This document shows positions 13,852 through 25,641 of a stretch of DNA of 64,000 nucleotides, piece after piece. Numbering within the stretch: position 1 is the first letter of the stretch; every line of letters begins with the position of its first letter. The position numbers and the translations under genes were made by a program. Origin of the DNA: Circinella minor (lineage: Eukaryota; Mucoromycota; Mucoromycetes; Mucorales; Lichtheimiaceae); the NCBI GenBank assembly GCA_016758965.1, contig JAEPRB010000204.1:1-64000 (forward strand), written 5' to 3'. The notes beneath the pieces are model-generated. The model was not told the DNA's origin and ran no database searches. It worked only from the letters and a program-made list of their open reading frames with translations.

Positions 13852-15234
13852 ATGGGCACATTTAATTTTTTACGTATATTACTCAAAAAGGATTCTTCAA
13901 GTAAGAAATCAAATAAGTCATCAACCAAAAGTGAGACAACTGTAGAATCACCTACGACAAGTATAACTACTTCTTCAACATTCAATGAATATGCAGAAAA
14001 TGGTCGACGATATCATGGTAGATCAGATGCTTCTTATATTTTACCAAATGATGAAGAAGGTTAGTAAATATAAACTTTTATCCAACTTTGCTATTTCTCC
14101 CATCTCATTTATATGTATTTTTTATTTATATTGAATAGAAAGTGATCGTGTACATATGCAACATTGGATTGTAAAGTTGGCTTTCTCTGGAAATTATGAC
14201 GCACCAGTTGGAGAAGCTCTCGAAGTAGGGGATAACGTTCTTGATGCTGGTTGTGGTAAAGTAATATATATATATATATATATAATAGCAATAAAAATAA
14301 CCTATTCTCAAGCAAAGTATTTATTATCATTCTTATTATATAATAGGACCAGCTACATGGCCTTTAGAAATGTCCGAGATGTATCCTCAATCCAAGTTTT
14401 ATGGTGTAGATATTTCATTAGTTTTTCCAACACAAATCAAACCAAAAAATTGTGAATTTAGTTTACATAATCTTGCCGATCCATTACCATTCCCTGATCA
14501 TTATTTTAGATTTGTTCATCAAAGATTGTTAGTGATGGGTCACTTAAAAGCAGACTGGCCAAAAATTCTAAAAGAGTTTATGAGAGTAACAAAACCTGGT
14601 GGTTGGATTGAATTAACTGAATGTATTATGCCTGATCTTGCCAATCCTGGACCCAATATGAATGTTTTGATGACTGCAGGTAAAATTTAAAGAAAGAGTT
14701 TTTTTTTTTACGCTGCTAACTAAAAGTGTGTTTTTTTTTTTTTTTTTTTATTTGGCTTTCCTCCTCTTATCCCTTTCTTTCTTTTTTCAATGATGTTTAT
14801 TTACAATGAAATAAGTCAACGTTATTGCAAAGAAAAAAGGTTTGAATCCAGCAGTTGCATATGAACTTAAAACATTAATGGAAGGAGCAGGTGCCATTAA
14901 TGTTGTGGATAGAAGAGTTGTTACACCTGTTGGTCATGGTGGTAAACTTGGTGACTTACTATGGTAAAGCCTTTTAAACTTTTTTTTATTTTTTTATTAT
15001 TTTATTATATATACAAAATCTAACAATCATCAATTCATTTAATTATTTACTTTATACAGGGAAGATTTTTATAGTTTATTCATTACTTTTCGACCTATTG
15101 TTGCAAAATCACATCCAGAATTAGAACCGCCTGAAGCTTATGATAAATTTTTAAAGGGTGCAAAAGATGAATGTAGGGAACACAAAACTGGGTTTATTTG
15201 GCATCGTACATATGGTCAAAAACCTAGCTTCTGA
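13852..15234 (+). CDS. SAM-dependent methyltransferase, tandem copy 2 (five exons)
   Basis: Paralogue of the gene at 5125, 326 aa. Exons 13852-14059, 14139-14255, 14347-14679, 14816-14963 and 15060-15234 sum to 981 nt. The middle exons have the same lengths as in copy 1 (117, 333 and 148 nt) and all introns interrupt the same codons. The N-terminus (MGTFNFLRILLKKD, then Ser/Lys/Thr-rich) resembles copy 1. Motif I, crossing intron 2, reads DAGCGPATW: the third Gly of the GxGxG loop, kept in the other three copies, is Ala here. That could weaken SAM binding but need not abolish it. Other motifs (GVDIS, HQRLLVMG, KPGGWIELTE) are intact. I chose ATG 13852 rather than the upstream in-frame ATG because the latter would put an A-run and phenylalanine-rich sequence in the protein. 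Substrate unknown. Confidence 0.9.
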
Positions 15235-16577
15235 GATCTATATATATTAATCATGAAGAAAGCAAATTGTGAAAAAGGTCTCCATCAATAAGATGGGACT
15301 ATTTTTTACTAATTATATTCATGTAATTCGTTACACATAACTTTTTTTTTTTTCCTTCCTTTTTAACAACTATGTTATCAACTCTATCCTTCTGATTATA
15401 CCTCGTGTCTAAACCAATGTGAACTACTGTTATGTGTTACTACTATGTTTTTTTTTTCTTTCTTTCTCTCTTTTCTATATAACCTTTTACTTTTATATTA
15501 CGACACTCTTTTTTTTCAAATACTTATGTTATTTTTTTTTTTTTTTACTTTCGTATATAACAGACACATTACAGACATTTTTACTTTATATATGTTTACA
15601 CACACATACACATAATTTTTTTTTTTATTATTTAATTTTAAGTTTTCGTTTTAACAAAAGTTTATTTTTTTTTCTTCTTTATGGCTACAGAGGAAGAACC
15701 AATACATTTTGGTTACACATTATTAAATCCTTTGAGAGTATTTTTTTTTTATACTTATAAATCAAACGACTCGGTAATTGTCGTACACCGAAAAAAATCG
15801 TTTTTTTTTTTTTTTGTGCTCGATGTGATACGATTTGATGGTAAAAAAACTCTTTCCTGTGAATGTGCCCGCGAAATTTAAGAGGGTGTGTGCTGCGAAT
15901 TCATATGAATCATTTGTCAAAAATATGGTTCTACGAACATACTATTCTCTTTGAATATTATTTTTGATTCTACATCATTTTGTTGTTGTTACTGTGGTAA
16001 TTTGTTGTTACTATGGTATTTTTTTTTAAAAAAAAAAAATTGTTATCACCAATACTAATTATGATCAATATTATAAAGAAGAAGATAAAAAGGAAGGAAA
16101 AAGCATAATTTCTTCTAAAATTAGTTTAACTCAGTTTGGTGAAACAAAGCAATTACTTTTCGTGGATTAAAAAAAAAATAAAAGCAAACCTGAGAAAGAG
16201 AGTGAGAGAGAGAGTGGTGTGTGTGTGTGTATATATATTTGTTATTTGAGTATGGTAAAGAAAAAAAAAAGAGAGAGATAGCAAAACAGATTTAGAACAA
16301 TGAAAAATAAATTTTCCTTCTTTCATTTTAAGAAAAAAAAAAAAAGAAATTCAAGTAACCATGTTACAGAAATACAAAGTCAAACTGTGCATTAGTTTGA
16401 CTCGATCAATTATCGTGATGGTGTTACCAGCCCGTCATCTCCTCCCTGCTTTTGTTTTATTCAATTTCTCTCTTTCTCTTTCTCTCTCTCTCTCTCTTTT
16501 TTTTTTTTCTATTTTAATATATACTTGAACATAATTAAACTTTTCTCTTCCCTGTCCTCCTTTGCTAAAAAAAAAAA
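15235..16577. other. Intergenic region with CT/GA and CA/TG tracts
   Basis: A T-rich stretch (15340-15640) gives long but low-complexity Phe/Leu/Tyr frames that I reject as genes. A GA run followed by TG repeats lies at about 16197-16232, and a CT run of about 30 bp lies at 16468-16497, roughly 80 bp upstream of the next methyltransferase start. The CT run could be part of its core promoter or 5' leader; that is inference. Confidence 0.5.
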
Positions 16578-17458
16578 ATGTCTACTAATAACAACAAAGA
16601 AGATAATATTGAATATAAAGATAAAAGCAGACGTTATCATGAAGATGCCAATGCTGGTTATATTCTTCCAGATGATGAACTCGGTAATTAAATATATATA
16701 TATATATATATATATATTTCTTTTTATATTTCTTCTTATATTTGTAATTATTAATATTTTTTTTTATTTTTCTATTAAAAAAAAAAAAAAAAGAAAACGA
16801 TAGATTGCATATGCAACATTATGCTATCAAACTTGCATTTGATGGAAATTATGATGCTCCTGTTGAAGAACAATTAAAACAAGGTATTACTGTTTTGGAT
16901 GGAGGTTGTGGTACGTATATTTACAATTATTATTATTTTTGTTAAACATCACTTTATGGAGGAAATAATAATCGAACTTATAAATAATAATCATCTCTTT
17001 TTTTTTTCTCCCCAGGACCGGGTCCTTGGACTATGGATATGGCTAAAGCATATCCTAACTCTAAATTTCATGGAGTAGATATCTCTGATACATTTCCTAA
17101 TGAAATTAAACCTAGTAATGCAGAATTCCAAGTCCATAATATTACTAATCCTCTTCCTTTTCCTGATAATACATTTGGTTTGATTCATCAACGATTATTA
17201 CTCATGGGTTTACGTAAAGCTGAATGGCAAATAGTCATTGAGAATTATTTGAAAGTACTTCAACCAGGTGGTTGGTTTGAATTTACGGAATCTACTCCCG
17301 ATTTATTAAACGGTGGACCTAATTTAACTATGCTTATGGGTTTCAGTAAGTGTGGGAGGGGGACAATTCTTTTTCATGAATAAAAACAGGGTAAATAAAA
17401 TATAAAAAGAAAAGAAGTAATCTAATAATATCCTTTTTTAATCTACTATGTCGGTTAT

Positions 17459-17497
<39 letters not shown>

Positions 17498-17910
17498 ATA
17501 ATAGTGAGAGACATTGCTAATATGAAAGGTTTTGATCCTGAAGTATACAAAGTTCTTGGATCATTATTTAAAGAAGCTGGTGCAGATAAAGTTAGATCAA
17601 GACAACTCATGACTCCAGTCAATCATACCAATGAATCTGGTGCATTATTATGGTAAATTTTATTATTCATCTCAATCCGACAAATAATTGTAAATAATTA
17701 TATTAATTATCTTTCTCTTTTTTTTTTCTCAATAGGAAGGACTACAAGATAATGTTTACATCTATGAAACCATTTGTTGCCAAAGTTCATCCTGATCTTG
17801 CAAATGAAGAAGCATATGCTAAATTTATTGAAGAAACTGGTGAAGAATGCAAAAATTATAAAACTCATTTTATTTTTACTCGATGCTATGGACAAAAACC
17901 TGTCAATTGA
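16578..17910 (+). CDS. SAM-dependent methyltransferase, tandem copy 3 (five exons)
   Basis: Third member of the array, 291 aa, with a short N-terminus (MSTNNNKEDNIEYKDKSRRY) that leads directly into the conserved block. Exons 16578-16683, 16794-16910, 17016-17345, 17505-17652 and 17736-17910 sum to 876 nt. Exon 3 is 330 nt, one codon shorter than in the other copies. Motif I is LDGGCGPGPW (about residues 69-78), with GVDIS, HQRLLLMG and LQPGGWFEFTE following. Intron 1 has a TA microsatellite and a poly-A tract. Intron 3 contains a 35-nt A-run (17461-17495) just before its acceptor. The start codon follows an A-run directly. Most similar in design to copy 4, about 0.67 kb downstream; probably a recent duplication pair. 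Substrate unknown. Confidence 0.9.
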
Positions 17911-18577
17911 ATAAAAATAAAACTAAAAAACAAAAGCTAGCAGTAAAATGTGTACCTATTTAAAAAAAATACACATATACATACATACCACTGATTTGAT
18001 TAAAAATTAGATATCATTATTATAAATTAATTATTTAAAATAATAAAAACCACTCTTTTTTTTTAAAAAAGTTTTTATCTCAGGATATATATTATATAAG
18101 AACAGAATGATACCTTGGTTAGATATTTATAAGATTTGTTTTAGATTGCAAAAGCGGGAAAAAAAAATTAAAGTTTGAGTAACTCTGAGGCTACCAAGAT
18201 TGAGTACCTTGTACTATGCAACGATGACTGAAGTTCACACTGTAATGTAATACACGTATTAACGCTGACAAAACAGATGGCCATGTAAGCAACAATGGAA
18301 AGTTTGTCTTAATTATCAAATAAAATCTCACTATTGTTTATATAATGCTATTAGTGATAAACAGGCTTTTGTATTCCAATGTATTTGGAACATAAACTGT
18401 TGATCGTGATTTAACATATCATATCTTTTTTTTTTTTACTTTTAATCGTCGGCCCGGTGATGTTGAAAAAGAATTCAACGTCCGTTTTGATTTAAGAACC
18501 CTTTTTTTTTCCTGGTACCTGACATATTTGTTTATTTTCAACAAGCACCTCGATAAAAAAAAAAACCCTCAATTACA
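17911..18577. other. Intergenic spacer between methyltransferase copies 3 and 4
   Basis: AT-rich, no gene seen. Presumably carries the terminator of copy 3 and the promoter of copy 4. Confidence 0.5.
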
Positions 18578-19824
18578 ATGTCTACTCAAACGAGTGAAAC
18601 AAATATTATTTCTAACATCAATGAGATTCAATATAAAGATGAAGAACGACGTTATCATGGAAATGAAAATGCTGGTTATATACTTCCAGAAGATGAAATT
18701 GGTAAATAAATATATATTCCAGAGAAAATAACATTTGCACGATAACAATTTTTTTTTTTTTTTTGGTCTAATCATTCTTTACTCATTTTACTCTTTTATG
18801 CTATCAAAAAAAAAAAAAAAAAAAAAAAAAAAGAAAATGATCGAATGCATATGCAACATTATTGTATCAAAACGTTTTTTGGTGGTAATTTCGATGCGCC
18901 TATTGAAGAACTTTTACAGCAAGGCATTACGGTATTAGATTCTGGTTGTGGTAAACAAATTAATTATAGAAATTTGAGTGAGAGGGAGATGAAGAGAGGG
19001 GAAAGTATATATATATACGCTTTGATTGTAAAGAAAAGTAGGTTTTCGATGATAAAGCTAAATAAAAAAAATATTTAATAGGGCCTGGTGCATGGACTCT
19101 TGATATGGCAAAGATGTATCCAGCATCCAAATTCCATGGAGTCGATATTTCAGAAGTTTTCCCCACGGAAATTAAACCAAACAACGTTGAATTTCAAGTT
19201 CATAATATTGCTAAATCCATCCCTTTCCCAGATAATTATTTTGACTATATTCACCAACGATTGCTCTGTATGGGACTTCGTAAAGAAGAATGGTCTTTTG
19301 TAATTAACAACTTTATGCGCGCATTGAAACCTGGTGGTTGGTTTGAACTTACTGAATGTACTTCTCCTGAAATGATTAATCAAGGTCCAAAGATGAGTAT
19401 TCTCATGGAAGCATGTAAGAATAATATTTTTACTGTCATGTTAGTTTATTTGATACGCTAGATGTCGGACGAAAGTAAAAAAACAAAAAAAAAAATGAGT
19501 GTTGGTTTTACATGAAATCTATAGATATCTAATAGAACATAAAAAAAAAAAAAAAATAGTGAGCGAAGTCGCTAAAATAAAGAATCTTGTCCCTGATATT
19601 TCTCAGCACCTTGAACGATTGATGAAGGAAGCAGGTGCTACTAATATTATAAAGAAAGAACTTTCTACACCAGTAAACCATACCAACAAAGCTGGTGAAC
19701 TACTTTGGTAAAAAAAAAAAAAAAATTCACAGCTTGAAAAACAAATATAATTTTTTCTTTTATTCACATGTCCCGTTTTTTACTAACTTGATAATTTATT
19801 ATTTTATTTCTACGGTTACATATA

Positions 19825-19855
<31 letters not shown>

Positions 19856-20043
19856 GGAAAGACTTTTCTATGTTATACACAGCTATGCGTCCAATTGTTA
19901 GTAAAAAAAATCCTGAATTAACAAGTGAAGAAGCATATAGACAATTTTTAAACGAAGCTGGGGAAGAATGTAAAGAGTATAAAACCGCCTTTATCTGGGT
20001 TCGTTGCTATGGACAAAAGTCAGAAACTATTGCTGGAAAGTAG
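18578..20043 (+). CDS. SAM-dependent methyltransferase, tandem copy 4 (five exons)
   Basis: Fourth member of the array, 302 aa. Exons 18578-18701, 18834-18950, 19082-19414, 19560-19707 and 19857-20043 sum to 909 nt, with the same intron positions and phases as the other copies. Short N-terminus (MSTQTSETNIISNINEIQYK), then RRYHGNENAGYILPEDE and the HMQHY segment. Motif I is LDSGCGPGAW; next come GVDIS, HQRLLCMG and LKPGGWFELTE. Intron 1 ends in an A-run of about 27, and intron 4 ends in a TA microsatellite adjoining the acceptor. The C-terminus is slightly longer than in copy 3 (ends GQKSETIAGK). No sign of frameshift, so all four copies are probably expressed proteins. Confidence 0.9.
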
Positions 20044-20398
20044 GATACACAAATACACACGTCATATATATTATGATGTTGTGGTATATTTGTTGGTAAT
20101 TTTATGCCTACGTACGCTACGTATCTACTCTCACACCCTTCGACTTTAAGTACCTATATTTAGCACAGTGCTACGATGATATCTTATAATTTTAACATTT
20201 TTTATGTAAAAATGAATAAATTACAAAAAAAAAAAAAAAAAAATTGTTCTTCCTATATAATATAAATCGCTGCTTACCATAAGTTATTATTCCATTTATC
20301 AGTTAAACCAGGATTGTATTCTTCATTTTGAACCTATTTATCCAATTTGATCTGATACGTATTGTGGAATTATTATATTTAAGGTTATTATCATCCCG

Positions 20399-20433
<35 letters not shown>

Positions 20434-23400
20434 CTTAATTTTTATTGGTATTTTGATGTACAAATGTCTGTGCTACATTACACTATTTGTCAACATTCAC
20501 CTTAACTTTAATTTTTACAAAAGTCTGAAAATGTAAAACTTTGTTGTTAGATTCGATCACATGGTAAAAAGTACTAGCAGTTCAATTTTGCTTTTTGATA
20601 TAACTGTTGTTGGCAAACTATATTAAAACACTTTTTGGAAGTATTTTCCCAAACGATTGTTTAGTTAAAAGTCTTACATATATATATATATATATCAGAA
20701 TTTTTTAATCTAAAAAGTTATCATCTACTAGTTAAAATTTGTAATATTTTCCTTGTATAATGCTTTTTTTTTTGGGGGGGGTGTGAAATTCTCAACCTTA
20801 TCTATCCTTCCTGAAATTTCTTTGGATTTAGGCTAGTATATGCTATTGTCAGCGTTGATTTTCCAATGTCACCACGCGATGCTAGAAGCAAAACATTATA
20901 TAAATATAAGCTCATAAACAAAGTCATAAATCTTTAAAATAATAAATAAATCTGTTTTTTTTTTCAACTAAGGGCATTGAATTTTTGTAACAACCTGGAA
21001 ACCCACTTTTTCTATTATAGAAAAATCCACTAAATCAAACGACAAAACTATTATTTGTCTAGGTTCTTTTCATTTCTAGATATCTCTCATACGGACAATA
21101 TGATTATAATTCCACGTCATATAATACGCACCTCCTCACTACCACTCTTTCACTTTTTTTTTTTTACTACAACTTCTTTTTTTTTTTATTTCTTATTACT
21201 TTTTTTTAAAACGAAAATAATAAAATCATGTGAAAAATACACCTTCCACTACCAATTCTTTACCATCTTAAACGACTATCATATACAATTTCATAAAATA
21301 CCTTTTCTTATATGAAAAAAATATTGGGATATAGATTTCCGCATCAGGGATTACGGATTCGATTCGATTGAATTTTTTTAATCCGTGCATAGGTCGGATT
21401 CCTAAAATCCGATCCGAATTGGTCTACTAAGGATCCTACTTCCTACAATGGTAATATGGACATTAATGGGAAGGACAGAATGACGAAGTTATTAGTAGTT
21501 TTATTTAGCATATAATCAATTTTCCAAAGGGGAGGACAGTCTGTCCAGCCAGTGTGAAGATGTGGGTTCAAAATTTCGGCTGGACCTTCGATTGATATTT
21601 ACAACAAATGAGAGAACCAAGTTAAAAGCCATCACTGGCGAATTTGCTAGTGATGCGGCGACCAATAAATTATGACAAGCTCAAATCTGTGGCGGCTAAC
21701 AGACTCTACCTTTATCATATTATCCTTTCCATGTCTTACATGATACCATCCCAAGTTCAACTCACCCCCATTGTCCAAGTAATGAGTCTTACTATTGCTA
21801 TTTAGCTATTGTTTGACTTTGATAGTAGATAAAAAAGTATATTGTCTTGATGAAATTGGTTCTTTCACATATCCACAAACATTACGTATTGTAAATCAAG
21901 AACAGTGCTATAGCTCCCATGATACAACCTCTTACTAAACTTCATCTATACGAACCATTTTCAAATTTATATTTATTATTTAAACTAATTATATATACTT
22001 AACGATAATATTTTTGTTATTCTTGAAAAAGACTCAAACAATCTATCAACCATCTTATTCTAAAAGTCCGACCGATGAAAGTAAAGTCTATTAATATAAT
22101 ACGTACAAAAGATTTTACATGGTAGAAACAAAAGAAACACCAATCCGATCATTATTGAAGACCGGGTCAGGTCTCTCATTAATAACTTCAAAGCTTACAT
22201 TCAAGTCTTATTAATACCTGATACTTCGTTGAGAAAATATATTTGCGTACGTAGAAATATATACCTCCAACAAATACAATAAAATTCGAGACTCATTTTT
22301 CTTCGTTTATTATTAAAAATGAAAACCAATTTTTTTTTTCCCAAATGAATGTCATAATCTTCAGCTAAGGTGCTAGTATGCAGTTCTATCGATATAAAAA
22401 TAGTAATAACCACTATTGAATATTTCTAAGTTATCACCGTTGAAAAAAATAATAATAATTTAAAGTTGTCATATTAAAAGATTACTGTTGTTGCATCCAT
22501 AAAAGTAATCATTCAAAAAAATATAAAAAAACAATTTATGCGCTTTTATGTAACACACCCCTTTTTGAGTTTTATAACGGTCCGTTAGTTGTCATTACTA
22601 TTAATTGTTCTTTACTGAAAAAAGACATATCAAGCAGACTACAAAATACAATTTTCTTTTTAGAATAAGAAAAAAAGTATTAATACAAACATGAAAGTTC
22701 GGCGCAACGAAACATGATGGACAATCAGTTGCTATTTTTGTCTACCAATTAGTACCTGTATCGTTATTTATCATCAAACTGTGCAGAATCATCACTTTTA
22801 CGCTATTTTTTTTTTTGTAAGCATGATCATTGTTATGAAATTTCAAAATGTTATATATTCTTAATTTTAAATAATGATTTCTTATGATAATGTATCATAC
22901 TTCTTTATCGAGGATGACTGCGTGCCAATTAATATAGAAAAAATATAACAGAGATAAAAGAAGTCAAATGATATTCCTTTTTACTATTGTTTATTATTCT
23001 GATAAAGTCATAGTGTATTTTGAGATAAAATCTTTTTATGTGTACATTGCATTATTATTTGCATGTATTATTATGTATATGTTCTACCTGTAAATAAAAA
23101 CAAGGCGGGTGACGATACAAACTACTACATCTTTTTTTCTAAAGATGACAATAGTTTAACTGGAATTATCAGTGATATATACTTTCAATTACTATTACTT
23201 TTAACTTTTATATTATTATAATCTATATGTATATACTTTAAATTGGCGTGTTATAATGATTTGCTTTAAATAATAAAGTGTACGCATAAAAATAAAAATA
23301 AAAATAAAAGAGTTCTAAACATAGTCTGAAACATGAATTAATTTGTGTAACGATTTATTGCATACACTATTTTAACACTTTTCGCCCGATGCTCCGTTCT

Positions 23401-23945
23401 AATTGATCAATAGATTTCCTTTCTGTCGGAGCTTATGTGTTATTAGATGGTACTCTTTTAAGTTTTTTCTTATGCACCACTCTCCTCTTTTCTATTTCTT
23501 TAGTGCATAATTATTTACATTATTATTGGTCCACATATACAAAGAAAAGAAAATATATATATTCTCTATTAGCATTGACTAACCCGTGGCGCAACAAATA
23601 TTAGCCACATGTAGCACACAGCTACATTGAGACTATTATTAACTTGGCAGAAAAAAAAATGCATTAATGTAATATACCTAAAAAGTTCTCGACCCGTGTT
23701 TTTTTGTCCTTTGATCCATGATGTCACTTGTAAAAAAATATTATTAATTAACGTGTCCATCTCTCGTTTTTATCAACAATCCAAATTAGTCAACCAATCC
23801 GGAGATCATCAAAGCCAAGAATAGACTACTTGCACATATATAAAAGCTTTTACATCTTAAAAATTTCTTTTTATACGGTTCTCTTTTCTATTTTCCAACA
23901 AGTCTTTTTTTTTTCTTAGTCAATCTAATAACAAAGAATCTCAAT
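20044..23945. other. Long AT-rich intergenic region with a more GC-rich relic-like patch
   Basis: Mostly AT-rich with no coding pattern. Between about 21340 and 21800 the base composition is more even. There are repeated GATTCGATTCGATT / CCGATCCGAATT words (21355-21420), an 8-bp inverted repeat (21543-21550 with 21578-21585), and a near-palindrome at 21631-21654. This patch looks like an old repetitive element, but I cannot classify it. The last 100 bp before 23946 are pyrimidine-rich, as expected for a fungal promoter or leader. Confidence 0.45.
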
Positions 23946-24944
23946 ATGCTCCATAACGAAGGAAGTCTCTCTCTTACTGTTGTTTCGGCCCAAGATATGC
24001 CTGATGTCGAAAAACTTGGTAAACAAGATCCTTATGTCCAATTCACTTTGTACTTGGAAGACAAAAAATCATTCCAAAAGACACATGTCCAAAAGAATGC
24101 CGGTCATAACGCAACCTGGAATCAAAGCTTTGATATGAGACTTACTGGCGAACCCGAACTTTTTATTGAAGTTATGGATGAAGAAAAAGGCGTCGATGAA
24201 CTTATCGGTTTCTGTGCTATACCCATCAATCAAGTAGTACAAGCCCCTGGTGGTAGTTTCAATGGACTTTTTGGTCTCTTTTTGGTCAATGGTAAAAGTG
24301 CTGGTACAATTCATTTAAATTTGGTTGCTCGTGGATTCAATAGTCCACCAGGCGGTCAACAATCTGGGCAACCCATTCAAGGACGCTCCTATGTAAGTGA
24401 AGAACATTTGAAACGCGTCAAGTCATTACGTAATAAGGGTATTGCTGGAGATATTGGTACTGCTGTTCTTGGTGGAGCTTTAGCTGTGGGTGCTGGTTTC
24501 CTTGGCAATAAGTTGCATCAAGACTATGAAAAGAAGAAAGAGGAAGAACAACAACAACAAGAACAATTTGAACAAGAAAAACAAAAATTGGAACAAGATC
24601 GGGAACGATTTGAACGTGAACAGCAAGAGGCAGAACAAAGAAGACGTCGTGAAGAAGAAGAACAAAAACAAAGAGCTGAACATGAACGACGTAAGCATCA
24701 ACAAGAAGAACAACATCGTCATCACGATGAAGGACGATCAGAACATGGTCACCATAATGAAGGACGTTCAGAACATGGTCATCATCATAATGGTGGTGGT
24801 GCCAGGGAATGGGACCCTGTTGGAACTTACGCTGCTGGTGATCGCGTTAAATATCATGGCCATTCATATATTTGTCTTCAAAGTCATACTTCGAACCCAA
24901 CCTGGATGCCAGGTGCCGCTCACTCTCTTTGGCAAGGTGCTTAA
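23946..24944 (+). CDS. C2-domain protein with coiled coil, His repeats and CBM5/12-like module
   Basis: Intronless, 332 aa. Residues 7-129 form a C2 domain (SLTVVSAQDMPD, KQDPYVQF, FIEVMDEEKGVDELIG), a fold that usually binds phospholipid, often with Ca2+; several candidate Ca2+-binding Asp residues are present. Residues 165-189 are a Gly/Ala-rich hydrophobic stretch (GTAVLGGALAVGAGFLG) that might insert into or associate with membrane. Residues 192-256 are a Glu/Gln/Arg-rich coiled coil. Residues 261-280 are two copies of a 10-residue unit, (D/N)EGRSEHGHH, in a His-rich region that could bind metal. Residues 287-329 match the CBM5/12 chitin-binding pattern (W-D-x-V-G-T-Y-x-x-G-D-x-V-x-Y ... 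Y-I-C ... W). No signal peptide is seen. A cytoplasmic membrane-linked protein with a carbohydrate-binding-like end is my inference; the role is unknown. Confidence 0.9.
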   Translation: MLHNEGSLSLTVVSAQDMPDVEKLGKQDPYVQFTLYLEDKKSFQKTHVQKNAGHNATWNQSFDMRLTGEPELFIEVMDEEKGVDELIGFCAIPINQVVQAPGGSFNGLFGLFLVNGKSAGTIHLNLVARGFNSPPGGQQSGQPIQGRSYVSEEHLKRVKSLRNKGIAGDIGTAVLGGALAVGAGFLGNKLHQDYEKKKEEEQQQQEQFEQEKQKLEQDRERFEREQQEAEQRRRREEEEQKQRAEHERRKHQQEEQHRHHDEGRSEHGHHNEGRSEHGHHHNGGGAREWDPVGTYAAGDRVKYHGHSYICLQSHTSNPTWMPGAAHSLWQGA

Positions 24945-25180
24945 AAACTATCATATTACCCTTAACACTACCCTTTTTTCTTTTTTTTCTGATTCAATAA
25001 CAATAAGTACCCCATCACTGAGAAAGCTCGATCTTTTCTTATGATTGTATATTTTTTTTTTCTTTTCGTAAATTTGTGTGAATAAAATATCTTTTTTTTT
25101 TCTTTAACTTGTTATGCATTTTACAATATGATTCTATTTCTCTCACGCTCTTTTTCCCACAGGGTTGCGTTGCAGTTCAC

Positions 25181-25212
<32 letters not shown>

Positions 25213-25641
25213 AATAAACAAACTGCAATTTAGGGTAAAGATAGAATTTTAAGGGGAACAACAAAAAAAAACTGGGATAAAATGTTGTTAACTGGGATGG
25301 CAGGATCGGAATAAAAATTCGATCGTGTAGCATTCAATGTATTGAAAGAGTGTTAGTTAATATTTTATGGGTACAGGATCTTTCCTATGATTTGGCGCTT
25401 GATTTTTTTCAACTTGGCGCTGAGTTTTTTTTTAAATTTGTAGTAGTGAAGGTCGTTGAAAATTTTTTATGAGTTTGCGTAGAGTTTTATTATGTGCGAT
25501 TTTGCATCTTAATTATTTATTTTTGCTTACTGGTAATCGGGGGAATAAAAAGTGGTGGACGATTTTTCACCGGCCTCGTGTTTCCCGTCTAAAGACAGGC
25601 GAAAACTGGAAGCCAGCTTATTAATCAAGCAGAATGATGAT
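24945..25641. other. 3' flank and intergenic spacer
   Basis: Contains a 30-nt A-run at about 25182-25211 and AT-rich DNA; two 'ttggcgct' words occur at about 25391 and 25414. No gene seen. Confidence 0.5.

Noticed and set aside
15419..15760. 113-aa Phe/Leu/Tyr-rich open frame
   Set aside because: Produced by T-rich intergenic DNA; low complexity.
21543..21790. tRNA/SINE-like words (GGGTTCAAAAT, AAGTTCAACTCAC) with short inverted repeats
   Set aside because: No A-box, cloverleaf or T-stem pairing could be built; too weak to call a tRNA or SINE.
24490..25044. 184-aa open frame overlapping the C2/CBM gene
   Set aside because: Shadow frame of the Glu/Gln-rich coding region; Asn/Lys-rich, no domain signature.
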